From: Hofstenia miamia
Taxonomy: Eukaryota > Xenacoelomorpha > Acoela
Reading direction: 5' to 3'
Length of the DNA: 64,000 bases
NCBI GenBank assembly: GCA_004352715.1
Contig: SCFE01000005.1
Coordinates: forward strand, 2,134,882 to 2,198,881
The position numbers and the translations under genes were made by a program. This document shows positions 1 to 12,142 of this stretch, one piece after another. The notes under the pieces are model-generated. The model searched no databases. It saw only the letters and a list, made by a program, of their open reading frames with translations, and was not told the origin of the DNA. Each line of letters starts with the position of its first letter. The first letter of the stretch is position 1.

Positions 1-33
1 TATATATATATATATTATATATATATATATATA
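1..33. repeat. TA dinucleotide microsatellite
   Basis: The window opens in an alternating TA tract. Shorter TA tracts recur near 2,764-2,792 and 4,786-4,801. They are simple repeats with no coding or regulatory signal that I can support. Confidence 0.9.
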
Positions 34-1002
34 ATTTGCAATCTTGCAGATACTTGTATAACTTGTAAAGTTTTAAATAAATACTTTGTACATTATGGTG
101 TGATACTCCAATTATACCCGATAGTGTTTATGCACATCAGCCCATACATGCGAGTCGTACCCGTATCCGCACATCACTAATGCATGGCAACTGCAGTTTC
201 ATGAAACATTATGTACAATAAAGCTTTACTGCAATTGTCAATTCTTATAATTATTGAATAATACTAAGATGACCCTTATGACCATACATTTAAGTTTTCC
301 ATCCATAATAATGGCTATTAAATTTTTATCTACTACACAATAACAGACACCTCTGGAGTTTACTGATAAATTATTTTTGTTTAACACATTTCAGTAACCA
401 ACCGAAAATTTCTAGATTCGAATTTTTGAATCCAACATAGATTTGAGTTCAAATGAGGTTTCGTATTTTCGCAGTGCCCTAATTTCCAATTTCCTCTCGT
501 CCATGAATTGCATTAATATAAGTGAAACAGTTTCATCATTTTCAGTACGAGGTATTCTTTAAATATTATTCCCAGCAAATACCCTGATGTGTCAAAATCC
601 TAGTTGTTATTCATTTCAAAGCAATGAGCGCGCTGCACAAATCACTTAGGTAGCCAATCTAAACTGCAAGCACAGTCCTAGAAACCACATGAAAAGTTCG
701 CAATTCATTTATTGTTTAGACCATTTTTGAAAAAAGGGTGGCCGTCCCCTGCCCTTTTTTAAAACCGCGCCTACTAAAGTGATTAATAGCATATTTCGTC
801 ACATCAACCATTATGATTTCAATGTAGTTTAACCACCTTCTATTGATGTAATTTATAATTTTTCATGCTAACACAATTACCTAGTCAAGTAAAAAACTAT
901 AAAATAATACTTTAGAAAAAACAATCGTGTATGTAGAAATATAAATTTAAAAATTCAAAATCTTATTTCGCCATGTGTTTAATCGTTTAAATGTTCCTAA
1001 GT

Positions 1003-2290
1003 TTAACTAACAAATATCTTGAATATTCTTAGAAATTTACAGTCTATGAAATTTTTGTTCACTAATGTTCGATAAATTGCTTTTTGCAAAAGTTTTGATA
1101 AAGGTTTGATGGATTTTATGTATTGGAATCCTGATGCAATCGTTCCAATCTTTTTGTTTATGAAATCTTTTAATTGTAGTTCATTATCCATTTCAACACC
1201 TAAATATGTAACTATTGTTCTGCAAAATTGGTTTTGTAGCATTTGGTATTTCTAGCTTTGTCTTTAGATGCACTTTTGAGTGGACTATAATTTGTTTTTT
1301 TTCGCGTTAAGTGTTAACTTGTTTTTGACAAAAAAACAATTGAACATTTCTATTGTTGTTCTGCAAATTATTTGTGGCAATGGAAAGACTTTCATTGAAC
1401 AAATGATGCGTGGGTTATTCGCGAACTTCGTTATTTGCAAAGAGTATCCATGCGTATGATTTAAACTTAGAAATGTTAGCACCCATAGTAGAACCTTTTA
1501 GAACACCTTGTTCTGTCCTTATATATTCGGAAAATCGTTCCCACTGCACATACTATTTGAATTTCATTATTACCAAAATTTCTTATAAATGTTCTAACAT
1601 TCAAATCAAATCTTTTCAACTTGTTGTCAAGTATATTGTAATCTAGCCTATTAAATGCTTTGCTAAAGACTAGCATTAAAATGTTCCTATTTAGTTTACA
1701 TCTTATATTTTCCGTAATAACGTCTCTGTTGTTCCTAATCGATTTTAAGTATTTCTTAATTTGTTTGGAAAGAATACTTTCAAACAGTTTTTTGCAAGTT
1801 GATTATTTACTGCAATTAGTCGATAGTTATTTGGATTTATTGGGTCTCCTTCTTTAACTATTGGAGTGATATCTGAGCATTTTAGTTCTTCCAGGAATCT
1901 TTGTGTGCATAGCAAAGCTGTATTCAAACAATAGATATTCTTTAAAAAATCCTGCATATTGTTAATAATAAAATTATGAACACCAAAGCTTCCACAGGAT
2001 TTCCATTTCTTCATGTTAGAAATAGCTTTAACACATGCTCATTTATGTATTTAAAACAAATTGCTTTTTTACGTTTATACTATAGTCTAAGCATGTAATT
2101 TTTTGCCTTTGTATTTTTCTAACTCCTTAAAGTTATTATTTAAACAATTTGCAATTTCTTAAACATTAACTATTCGCTGTTCAATTATTCTTAGCTCGTG
2201 TACTTAGCTGTCTAATCCTTTACCATTATTCAAAATCTTATTTATGAACGCTCACTTGTCGTGACAATGTTCTAAATTATTAAATATCAC
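1003..2290 (-). pseudogene. LINE (non-LTR) reverse transcriptase remnant
   Basis: Read on the minus strand from about 2,290 down, broken frames carry successive pieces of a LINE reverse transcriptase. The finger region (KCSDITPIVKEGDP, PNNYR) lies near 1,800-1,900. A block resembling the D-F-S-K-A-F-D motif, here LVFSKAFNRLDYNIL, lies near 1,620-1,670. The KNKLTLNAKKNK block is near 1,290-1,330, and a thumb block (TYLGVEMDNELQLKDFINKK) is near 1,130-1,215. The order matches CR1/Jockey-type RTs. Several frameshifts and stops break it, and the first residue of the FSKAF motif has changed, so it is dead. Neither endonuclease nor 3' end is recognised beside it. The RT assignment is firm; the clade is not. 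Confidence 0.75.
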
Positions 2291-3402
2291 TTCATCTTTT
2301 TATTTTGGTGTTTCCTGATGGTTCCGTCTTAACTACCCAACTAAATCGGCCCGAATTTTTTAATTTATAGTTTGAAGTATACATTTGTAATGAATTTAGA
2401 CTTAAGTATTTAAATAAATATAGGTTCGCATAGACAAGATTTAATGTATGCACGTTTTGGGTTTGATATTTAGTAAAATAAGTCAATAATTTTTTCATTT
2501 GAAGGAATTGACGCTTGCTATTTATTTAATGTGTTGTCATAAGTAGCATCACATGAATCATAAATACAAATAGAGTACTATCGACATTTAGTAATTACTA
2601 GCATGAACTTCAATTGCTGTAATTGTTAGAAAACGAACAGGAATAATGTATCTATATTGTTAACGGATTGTGTTAATTTTTTGGATTTCATTATAAAGCA
2701 TGTACGTTTTAGTAATATGTTTATCAATTTTTTCATTTTAATACATTTTATGTGTTTTTCTTTATATATATACTGTATATATATATATATGCTTCGGTCC
2801 TTCATTTGAGGGCCAATGAGGCCAGGTCTCGCCATTTTTAGCGAAAAAATTGACATAATATAATTTAGATCATACATTTAAAGATGTATAATACAAACCT
2901 AAAATATTTTTACTGTATTGAAATGAAAATAGTGCCAAGGCCTTTATAATATTGCCTCAAATTCATCATGAACGGATTAGTTATTCGCTTGGTTTTTGCT
3001 GTTAAATTCCGATTAACATTGCGCCATAATGCGTTTTCGTTGAGGCCGTTTGTTTTGTCCCTCTAGCCAATCAAATCATTAAACAGCGCTACAAGTAAGT
3101 TGATATACATTTATTGCATTTTTAGCAATTGAAGTAGTAGGGTTTTGAATCCCATGAGGCACTATCAATGAGTGTTCAGTATTTTATCTGTGCACAGGAT
3201 GTCTATGTTCTTTTAAAGCAGCGCCCAAAGACATTCAATATTTACAAAATTTTTTTTATTTTAGAATGATATATAAAACATTTATTTTATAGTAATATAA
3301 AAAAATAACGAGCTTTATGTGCAATAATGTTGGGAATAATAGTGGTAATAGCAGTACTATTGAGGTGCCAGCAAATAAAATATCGCTTACCTCTGCTCTT
3401 GT
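2291..3402. other. No gene recognised
   Basis: AT-rich sequence with a short TA tract near 2,764-2,792. The open frames here are short, of low complexity, and match no family I know. Confidence 0.5.
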
Positions 3403-4544
3403 CAAGGATGCGTAATATTGTATTGCACAAAAATTATTTAATATCAATAAATAATGCAATATTTTAATATTGCTTCTCTAAATATTTCAATTATTGCAAT
3501 TATTGTCAAATACGTATTTCGTAAAAACGATTATTGTTTCTACTAAATGAAATGAAATCTAGGACAATTTTTACGAAAATTTAAGTGTAAGAATTGTTAC
3601 AAATTCATATGTCAATATCAGAAACAAATTAAGCGAGTGCATGTATTCAATGAACAATTTATATTACTATAAAAATGTAAAATAAAATGTTCAAAAGGCC
3701 AATACAGTAAAAATATTTCCAAATAAGTGCAGCCACTGTTTTAACGGCCTAGTTTTTTTGTTGGTGTGCAAAAGCAGTTGACTTTCAAGGTTAATAGGAC
3801 TGATGCTTTGTTGGTAGTCTGCATAGATGTATCTCACAGCAATGAATAGTCTTTCCACCCTATCCGAAGTAGAAGAAACCTATTTTAACTGGGTGCTTAA
3901 GTTGTCTAGAAAAGAGAGGCTTCCATTCGCAGATCCTAAATTTGAATTCCACCCAAACATTGACAATAAATCCAAATCACATTGATCTAGGGCTTTTTTA
4001 AATTCAGGATTAAAGATTATGCTTTTCAAGAGAATGATAGCTCTCAATTCTCAAGTAACAAATTGAAGCACGATCTGAACCTGACATGCCCCATATCACA
4101 CTTTTTCCTTGGAATTTCTTTGAAACACATTTAAAATCTGCCAGTTTCCTCACAAAATATGCTAGAACAAATTTGTCCCCAACAGAAAACAAAAAGGAAG
4201 CCTAATCCGCGTCATTATTCAAAATCTCTATCAATTGAAAATATACCACTCTAGCAATGAACTTCAATAATGACTAAGTCAGCATTTTGATTGGCGAAGG
4301 ATAAAATACAAACAATAAGTAATGGGCTTAACTGAATACTGTTAATTCTAAAAATACTTTTACCTCATAGCGAATGGACCCAAATGCTTTGTAAAAAGTC
4401 AATTTTATCCATATATTGACATTATTTTTGCAATTATTGAAACAGTTCAATAAATAATTGCGCTATGTTTTATTCGCCAATATATAATTGTACGCAATAT
4501 TATTGCAATTATTGCCCTGAATAATTATTGATTACGCATCCTTG
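3403..4544. mobile_element. hAT-type element with short terminal inverted repeats
   Basis: CAAGGATGCGTAAT at 3,403-3,416 is repeated in inverted form (ATTACGCATCCTTG) at 4,531-4,544. Both ends continue inward into ATTATTGCAAT-rich sequence, and the space between holds a hAT transposase C-terminus on the minus strand. That makes a 1.1-kb internally deleted hAT copy the simplest reading. The flanking 8-mers (GCTCTTGT and GTTCATAA) match poorly, so a target duplication is not demonstrated. Confidence 0.55.
3750..4192 (-). pseudogene. hAT transposase C-terminal remnant (dimerisation domain)
   Basis: Read on minus from 4,192 down. After a broken stretch, 3,756-3,883 reads STSDRVERLF, then an aromatic-rich segment, then SPINLESQLLLH. 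This is the pattern of the hAT dimerisation domain (TSxxSERxFS ... LSPxNxExLxFL). The key S-E-R is altered to R-V-E-R and stops separate the blocks, so no active product is expected. It lies inside the 3,403-4,544 inverted-repeat pair, which supports the hAT call. Confidence 0.55.
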
Positions 4545-4970
4545 GTTCATAATTTTTGGACAATTACAAATCTTAGTTTTCAAGCTCTATTCAAATTGGT
4601 AATGAAAATGACTAATTGTTCACCAACAGATTATTTATTTAAACAGTAAATCAGAAACTTTCTAATTTGCTTACAATATCTCATGTGTTATATTTTGTAA
4701 AAATATTGTAAAGGCATTTTCAAATTCTTAAAAAAATTAAAGTTTTAATTGGTCTCGGTAAGTTTTCAAATCACGGACCGCCACTGATATATATATATAT
4801 AATGGCTTTAACCGCTAATGTTAGTTTCCGAATTGTATTCGCTTTCGTTTTCCATTTTCAATTGCTGTAGCATGAACTTTGCCTTCTTACAATATCATTT
4901 TTCAAATTTTGTTCTTCTCATCGCTACTTGATTCTATTGAAAATTAAACTTGCTAACTTTATATTTTTAG

Positions 4971-5234
4971 CTGTATTCTTTGAACAAGGACAATTGGAAC
5001 AATGTATAAAGACTTGCGAAGAGGCTATTGAATTAGGACAAAGAAATAATTCTGGTTGCGAGAAAATCGCCAAGTATATTTTTTTACATTTCACGTAACA
5101 TTTTTTGTCTTAGGGGATTTGCACGAATTGGCAATGTTTATTTCAAAAAAACTGACTATCCAACTGCCTTAGAGTACTACAATAAATCAATTGCAGAGCA
5201 TTCGACTGACCTCGTTCGCGAGAAAATCACTGAG
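4971..5234 (+). CDS. STIP1: STIP1/Hop co-chaperone, two internal TPR exons (partial)
   Basis: STIP1 (Hop, Sti1) bridges Hsp70 and Hsp90 in the cytosol through TPR domains. Two exons read cleanly. Exon 4,971-5,073 follows a TTTTTAG acceptor and gives VFFEQGQLEQCIKTCEEAIE. Exon 5,114-5,234 gives GFARIGNVYFKK...YPTALEYYNKSIAEH and ends in GAG before a GTACAC donor. The 40-base intron (5,074-5,113, GT...AG) splits a lysine codon, so the reading frame is continuous. The text matches the central TPR2A region of animal STIP1 (known pattern: VYFEKG...CEKAIE...ARIGNSYFK...Y). I see no other STIP1 exon in the window. The next exons may lie outside long introns, or this may be a fragment. A hAT remnant starts 130 bases downstream. 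Confidence 0.75.
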
Positions 5235-5363
5235 GTACACTTTTTGGCTTGAGCTTTGTAATTTTTTACTTGAATTTTTGTTAGTAGTATATGTGATAAA
5301 GTAAGCACACAATTTGCCTTCCCGCAACATTAAAAAATAATGTAGTAGTTTAATTATATATGC

Positions 5364-7830
5364 CAGTAGCGTAGACAGAATAAAAAATCAGGGGCTGCAT
5401 AATCATTTCCTGGAGGGGCAATAAATTCAGTCAATTAAAATTTTGTAAAAAGTGTAGTACATGGTTAAGTTTTGTAAATATTTATTATATTGTTATGTAT
5501 GTGTGACTTGATTTTTGGTTTTTGAAAAATATTTGCTCTTAATTTAATAGTTCGTAATTGCACAAGAAAGAGTTTTAAAAATGTTTATAAAGGATTTCTT
5601 AACAATAAAAAAATCATTTTAAGCCTTCGAGGGGTTATGGTTTTGAATTAAACATCATTGTTGAAACGGCTATTTAGTTCTACAAGACATCTATCTATTA
5701 CTTCATAGTAGAGCTGCTTGGCTTTCCCATCAAAATTATCTCCAGTGCGAACTCTGCTTGACGCTGGTGGTTCAGAAATATAGTATTTAGATTGCATATC
5801 AACCATCAGTTTCTCAAATTTCTTGTTGCTCCTGAAAGTTTGAAGAGTTTCTTTAAGATTTTCAATCAATATCAAGATGTGATCTATAGACAATTCACTA
5901 TTCTGCAAAGCAGATGTCACATATGCAATTGAACATCACCAACCTGAAAATAAACATTTGCTTAGGAATTATCGTCAAATATTCCATTGAAGCTGCCTTT
6001 GTTTCAACATCACGACTTTGAGACAGGTGAATTAGTGTTTCATGTGTTGAAGGGTGAAGATCATTACATGAAATATTTCTTGCTACGAAATATTTCTGTC
6101 GCGCGATGGTGTGCGAAAATTGATTTCGCGTACTATCTTAAGAGTCAAACAAATGTATTGCTCAATGTATACATTTTCTTGAGAATGCATCTAATACATG
6201 GGCAAATAAAATGCAAATTCATCCCAAATATAACAAACATTTCCTTTGAAGAAAGGCAGCAAATCAATGCATACTGCTTCACGATGCAGAAAAAGTTCGC
6301 GACGGCATAAAAATGCAGGCCAATTTAGAGCAATTGCTAAAAATATTTTTTATCCCATGTATTAATATAGCACACGAATTTAATTTTCGCACGCATCGCG
6401 CTGCAGAAATATTTCCTAGCAAGAAATATTTTGTGTAATGGTAGAAACCGACCACATGTTTGAGCAGAAGAAATCCAACGAATGGCACACGGTTTGAACA
6501 ACTCTAATGTCCTTTCATCTGTTCTGAACTGTAACTGTATTTCTTCAAATTAGAGATAGAAGCGGTACCCTCAATTGGTGGCGATGTCCAGTCCGGTTCC
6601 GGTCTCCCGGTGATTGGTGTTGACCGGTCTGATACCCAGGTTGCTCTCATGTGAATGCCGGCTTTGACCGGTCCTCACATTATAAAATTACCGGTTTTGT
6701 ACAGTTCTCTTTGACTGCTTTCCAACGTGAAAACCGTTTTGTCGCAAAACTAGTATCAGCACTTTTTGAACCAACATGTCGGCAGTAAAAACAAAAGATT
6801 GCACACGTTGTCTAGTGTATTCAATCCATTTGAATTGAGAATACCATGTCGAGCTAAATGACCGCATGTTTCCTCCGATTTCCTTATTCGGAAAGTTTAG
6901 CAGAAGCTGTGCCTTCTCGTTTTCAAAAGTTTACTAGATATCTATTGAAGCACACAAAGATTGATGTGGTAATCGACCACGAGACGGACTTGTTTGGTTG
7001 CTTGCTTCACGCGATGACGATGCTATGAATAAATCCATAATTGAAATTCTAAAATAAATTTATTATAACTGAAATGCATGTCATGTTTTAGATAATTATG
7101 CTTCTCGACTCAATTCAAATTGAAATAAGAAAAATGTTTTCACACCCTGTACATGGACTTATATATAATAAGTACATATCTCAACTGATCGTATGCATCT
7201 ATTATTAAGGCTGACTAAGAAAGTATGTTTCTTGTTGCCTGTAAGCATTAGTAAACTAGTGTCCATGTTCCACAGCTTTTGTCTAGCATTGATGAGCCTA
7301 CTTTGTAATGACAGACTCATAAACACGTTCAACCGGGGCTGCGTGTTGTGCACATGACACAGTATGAGCTTGTCTGGTTTCCTGCTAATAACTGCTTCAG
7401 CCACAAAAATAGTATATTATTCCCACTCCCAACTTTTTATTTATATAAATGCACTACAAACTGCTAACAGCAAAGCAAATTTTGTAGTTTATATGATGTT
7501 GATTTGGCGGGTAAGTAAATGCTATAAGTGGTTAAGTGTCGTGGCCATTCCATTTCCTTTTGAAAATAGATTTTATTAAACTATAAAATAAAACTGGTGT
7601 TTTTTGTGGCTTGTAAAATTGTGGACATGCACTTATCAATTATATACTTATTCAATTAATTGGAGGAAACTAGAGATGTGAAGGATTTGAAGTCATCTAA
7701 CCTGAACATATTGAAGCATATTTATATTGAAAATTATTAATATTAATATTAATTGCGGGGCCCTAAAGGGAGGGGCTAGACTTTATTTGGGGGTCATTGT
7801 CCTCCCTTGCTCCCCGAAGTTACGCCAGTG
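5364..7830. mobile_element. hAT element with CAGTRGCGTAR-type ends, internally decayed
   Basis: The left end CAGTAGCGTAGACAG starts at 5,364. The right end, read inward on minus, is CACTGGCGTAACTTC from 7,830. Ends of this form (CAGTGGCGTAGC) are typical of hAT elements with a ZMYM1-like transposase, and such a fragment lies inside at 5,648-5,920. Both ends are locally GC-rich, unlike the surroundings. Flanking 8-mers do not match convincingly. Inside, 6,545-6,780 is unusually rich in CCGG and ACCGGT; otherwise nothing is recognised. Confidence 0.45.
5648..5920 (-). pseudogene. hAT (ZMYM1/DUF4371-like) transposase fragment
   Basis: A 90-codon minus frame reads ALQNSELSIDHILILIENLK, then a basic SSRVR segment, then YYEVIDRCLVELNSRF. 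This is the helical stretch that precedes the dimerisation domain in zinc-finger MYM1-like hAT transposases (pattern LQxxxxxIxxAxxLIxxLxxxLxxxR ... F.VIDxLIxELxxRF). The catalytic part and the C-terminus are absent. It is an isolated relic inside the 5,364-7,830 element. Confidence 0.6.
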
Positions 7831-8918
7831 AAATAGGCCATACCCATAATTGCATTATATGTGCCGGTATCCGGTAAAATAGGCAATTACACAACTGGAT
7901 CTGGATATCCGGTATCCGGTAAAATTTAACTTGTTTTCCGGATTTTTGCAGATAACATATTATGAAATAAAACGTGACTTAAAAATCCCATTTTCGAGGA
8001 AAAACTATATTTTTTCCATGATATGGAAGTTGCTAGGCAACAAAAAAAGTTTTTCTGACAGATCAGAACGTAGTCTATTTAATATTGATTTATTTTCATT
8101 CGCAATAGGTCGATATTAATTGAAAAGTGAAGTAGTTTTTCATTAATAATTAGCCAACCAAGAGTCATAAAAGTCATACTTTTTCTGTTGATCCATTTTG
8201 CTTAAAATTTGATTGTTTTCAGACCTGGGGTGCAGTTAAATAGGAAGTTATAAAGTCATAAAAAGTCGTATTTTTGTTTTTTGAAAAACATATTAATATT
8301 CGTGGCTGAAATGTTGTAAAAGTCGTATGTTGGCATAGTTTCATTAAATTAAGAAAAAATATATATATAACATGCACATTATTTCGAGTTGTCAATGCTT
8401 TACATTAATTTGATGTTAACAGCAAATTTCTCGTTTTAACTTGAATATGAGTATATACATATGTAAATGTAACTACGAAAACAATTTTTCAACATCTGGT
8501 TAAAAACTAAGTTATTATATTTGGACGCACATCACTAATTACATTGTGTAACATAAAATTTAGTTCACCAATTTCTTTCACTAATATCAGTCAACTTTGG
8601 CAAGAGAATTACGAATTTAAGTGTGATTTTATAGTTAAAACCATACTTTTCTTAGTAGTTTGTATTCTAAATTTTAGAGAGCCTACATATTATTTGTTGA
8701 GTTAATGTCTAGGCCTATATGCGGCATTGGCCCACTGAAATTAAGCCTTCTTGCTACTCCTTTCAAACAATAATTGATTAAACTCAGTTTTACTGTGATG
8801 ATGTGTCACATTGGGTATCAGGAAGGGAAAGAATTTTATTGACATACTTTCATGCGCCTTGCATGCTACATAATGACCATGCTATGTGCTTTTGACAACA
8901 TTATTCATGTCTCTCCAG
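7831..8918. other. No gene recognised; short CCGGTATCCGGT repeats
   Basis: At 7,863-7,945 the motif ATCCGGTAAAAT occurs twice with GGATATCCGG between the copies. The rest is AT-rich and holds no supported gene. Confidence 0.45.
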
Positions 8919-9314
8919 CAGTGTTGGAACTGTGCCATGCCGTGCCGTGCGGTGCTCATGCTGTGCACGTGCTCATCTTTACAGAAAATTTCGTGCCCTT
9001 GCCGTGCTTGTGCCGACATTATTCAAACATTTGTTATTTCGATTTTCTAAATCTACTAATTTGCATATTAAAATCTTCGAAAGTTTTGTTTCTAGGATAA
9101 ATATATTTAAAATGTTGAATATATATTATGGCCAAAAACACGTCATTCATAAGATCTAATCTAAAATGCCTTCTTCATTCTTTGAAATATTTATAGATTT
9201 TCGTGCCGTCTCGGACTCGTGCTTAATTTTTTTAAGTTTTGTGTCGTGCTCGTGCCCCGATGCGTACTTTCGTGCCGTGCTCCTGTCGAAAATCAAGGCA
9301 TGGTTCCAACACTG
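8919..9314. mobile_element. hAT-type MITE with CGTGCC-rich interior
   Basis: CAGTGTTGGAACTGTGCC at 8,919-8,936 is matched in inverted form by GGCATGGTTCCAACACTG ending at 9,314, with only two mismatches at the inner edge. CAGTG starts are typical of hAT ends. The interior carries many CGTGCC/GTGCTC units in both halves (8,930-9,015 and 9,198-9,300), far more GC-rich than the neighbourhood. The flanking 8-mers CTCTCCAG and CTTCTCAG agree at five positions, a possible decayed target duplication. No transposase is encoded. Apparent cysteine- and alanine-rich open frames here are by-products of the repeat. Confidence 0.7.
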
Positions 9315-12142
9315 CTTCTCAGCAAATATCATTGCCTATTAAAAATGCAAGATTTGTGTGAATGTTTTCTGTTACATTTGTGGATATTATATTCGGATAA
9401 TCAAAATATTGCAAATGTAGTGGTGAGACAAACGAAATATCCCGAAGCATATTAAATGTTTTTTGTATATTGGATCTTGACACCAAAGCTATATATTCCC
9501 GCTGCCATACTATGTTGGAGTCCTGGCCTCAAGCTTGGCCTGAAATGAGGAACCACAATAGTGGTTGTAATTGTTGTATCTGAAGAAAGGTTTTTCTCAT
9601 ATTTCCTGCTATTAACTTATCACGTGAACATGTACCTTACAGCGTTGACCTCCGTTTCTTAAGTGTCCCAATATTAAAGTACGCATGTTTATCCTACAAA
9701 AAACATTTACACGAACAAGTGAGCCAATCTTAAAGTGAATTTTCCATCATAAATTCTCAGGATTTCCATTATTCTTCTCCAAAGGATTTGAATTCATTTG
9801 TTGCAAGACTAAGTGTTATCGTGAGACAAACTGTAATTTTTTTTTCTAAATTGAAGAAATGGGATTTTGTTGGTAATAATGTCTACTAAACTGCATTTTC
9901 AAAAATGTCAATTAAATACTTTTTAAACATTTTGGCTGTTTAATGATGACAAAGAGAAAATTACACCAACTACTCAAGATCTTTCTATATTGAAATCTGC
10001 ATAAAAACACAATTCGCTTTGTATAGCTTCTGTAGGTTCAATGAATACAATCTATTTTTTGTTATTTGAACACTAAATAATTTTTTCCTGAAAAGCTAAC
10101 ATTGTTGATAATATCTCAATTAAAGGATTTGAAAAAACGATCCAATCTAGACTATTTTTTTGCCTCATTACTTTTAGATGAACAGAGAACATCTGCTGAC
10201 ATTATAATCAAAATATTATTAGATTTTGTGTGCAATTAAAAAAAAATTTTAGCATTTTAGTTTCTCCATTATAATACAATACATAAATTTAATTTCATGC
10301 TATTTCCTAATGTATGGTTTCTACTTTGAAAATAACCTAAATTTTGTTTTGAACAAAAATATTTATTAATGATTTTAACTAATTTCATATTCAAAATTGA
10401 ATAAAAATAAAAAAATAATTTTATATTTACTGAAATTTATAGATTGTCAAGTTTTGTTGAAAAATATTGATTTTCGATTAAAGAAAATTAATAAATTTCC
10501 ATTTTTAAGATATTTATTGTTTTATTGAAAATTTACCAAGGAAAATTGGTAAAAAAAAATTTTTATCAAACTATTCTTTTTAGATTTAAAGTAGCTAAAA
10601 AATTTAAATATTTTTATAATAAAAAGGTGAAAATCTAGTTTTCTTATAATTCAGTGCCAACATGGTATTTTTAGAATACCTGGTTGATTATAGTATTTAA
10701 TGACACAAAATGCTGCAAGAATAATTTATTCATGACCGCTTAGCTAAATTTGATCTTATTTACTAAGCATTTTTAATTAGTAACACTATGTTAGTTTGTA
10801 GATAATTAATAATCAAAGTTAATTTATTCTGAGTGTGTTCTAAATGTTACAGAAAATTTTGTTTTAGTAAATTTACAATCTTGTTGCTAATGTGTATATA
10901 GTAATAGTTTCATTGATGTTATTCAATGCAAAATTATGATAGTGTAGTCGACATTTTTTTAATTCTTAATAATAACAGTTTACGAGTTGAGCAACGGTTA
11001 TTTTAGGAAAATCTTGTACCAAATTAAAATTTGTGTTTCCCAAAGCAACGCAAATTGTTCCGACATCTTTAATAATTTTTTACAGCTTTATGCATATTTT
11101 TAACTGCACGAATTTGAAATTTGCTTTTTATTGAAAATTGATATATCTTGCTTACAAAAAACGTTGAATTTATAATAGATTTTGTGTGCTTCAAAATCTC
11201 GATATACTAAAGGTTGTTGCAATGACAATTTGATTTTGATTGCGTCTGATTGTTGATTGGATCCTATTTTATTAACTTGATTTGGTTTCTTGTAAATGTG
11301 TATTCTTTACTATTATTTAGGCACTACAGATCCTGTATTTCTATAAAAAAATAAAAAAATTTATATTATGAAATTCATAACCTTGTGCAGTCATTTTGTA
11401 AACAAGAGAGTTTCTTGATTGTAAATACATTCTGATTTAAATGACTTATTTACGTGCGCAATGTTTAGACAAAACGTAAAATAAATGATGCAGAAGAGAG
11501 CTGTAAAGGCAATGAATTGCTTCAGAATGGTATGTTATAGTTGCTGGGTATTTGAGTAATTTATGTGTATATAAACATTCATTGAAGTACATTTAAGCGT
11601 TGAATGAATAGGTAAAATACATTTTATTAAGCGTAGTGTGGAACAAAGTTTATGTGAATTGTTTCAAGTTATTATGTAGTGTCAGTATTTTCGTTAAATC
11701 CCAAAAACTTTTATAAATTGCATTGCACTAATTGAAATGAATGTTATTTAGCAATTTCAATAGATATATTACAACAAACCAAAATAAAATTCTTTAAGCT
11801 AGAAGTCTTTTTCATCTAGTGGGCATTTTTTTGTCAGTATAAGCGCGTTAAAAAATTGAGACATTATATATTTGAAAAAACGACATTTAGAAAAATGTAT
11901 GGAAAATCAGCGCATGCTTACTAACTCAATTGTTCAGAAAAGGATTTGCAAGAATGACAGCATTAATATTTGACAGATCTTGACAAACTTCGTATAATTA
12001 TCCATCATGTTTAAAACATAAGTGAAACTACCGCATTGTTGATGTAGGGAGCCAACAATATTTATAGAAATTCCTTTGAACGGACAAAATTAGGTAATTT
12101 AGCCGTAACTTCATGAGAAGCAATATTTTTATTGACCTTTTC
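9315..12142. other. AT-rich intergenic stretch, no gene recognised
   Basis: Long runs of A/T, especially 10,200-10,640. No open frame, RNA or repeat structure that I can support. Confidence 0.6.

Noticed and set aside
4786-4801. TA-rich tract near STIP1 as a promoter
   Set aside because: It precedes an internal exon, not a gene start, and TA tracts are common here.
7159-7579. Overlapping 70-80 codon frames on both strands
   Set aside because: No motif, no homologue recognised, and they lie inside a decayed hAT element.
8852-9159. Cysteine- and alanine-rich frames that look like a secreted peptide
   Set aside because: They are translations of the CGTGCC-rich MITE interior, in several frames at once.
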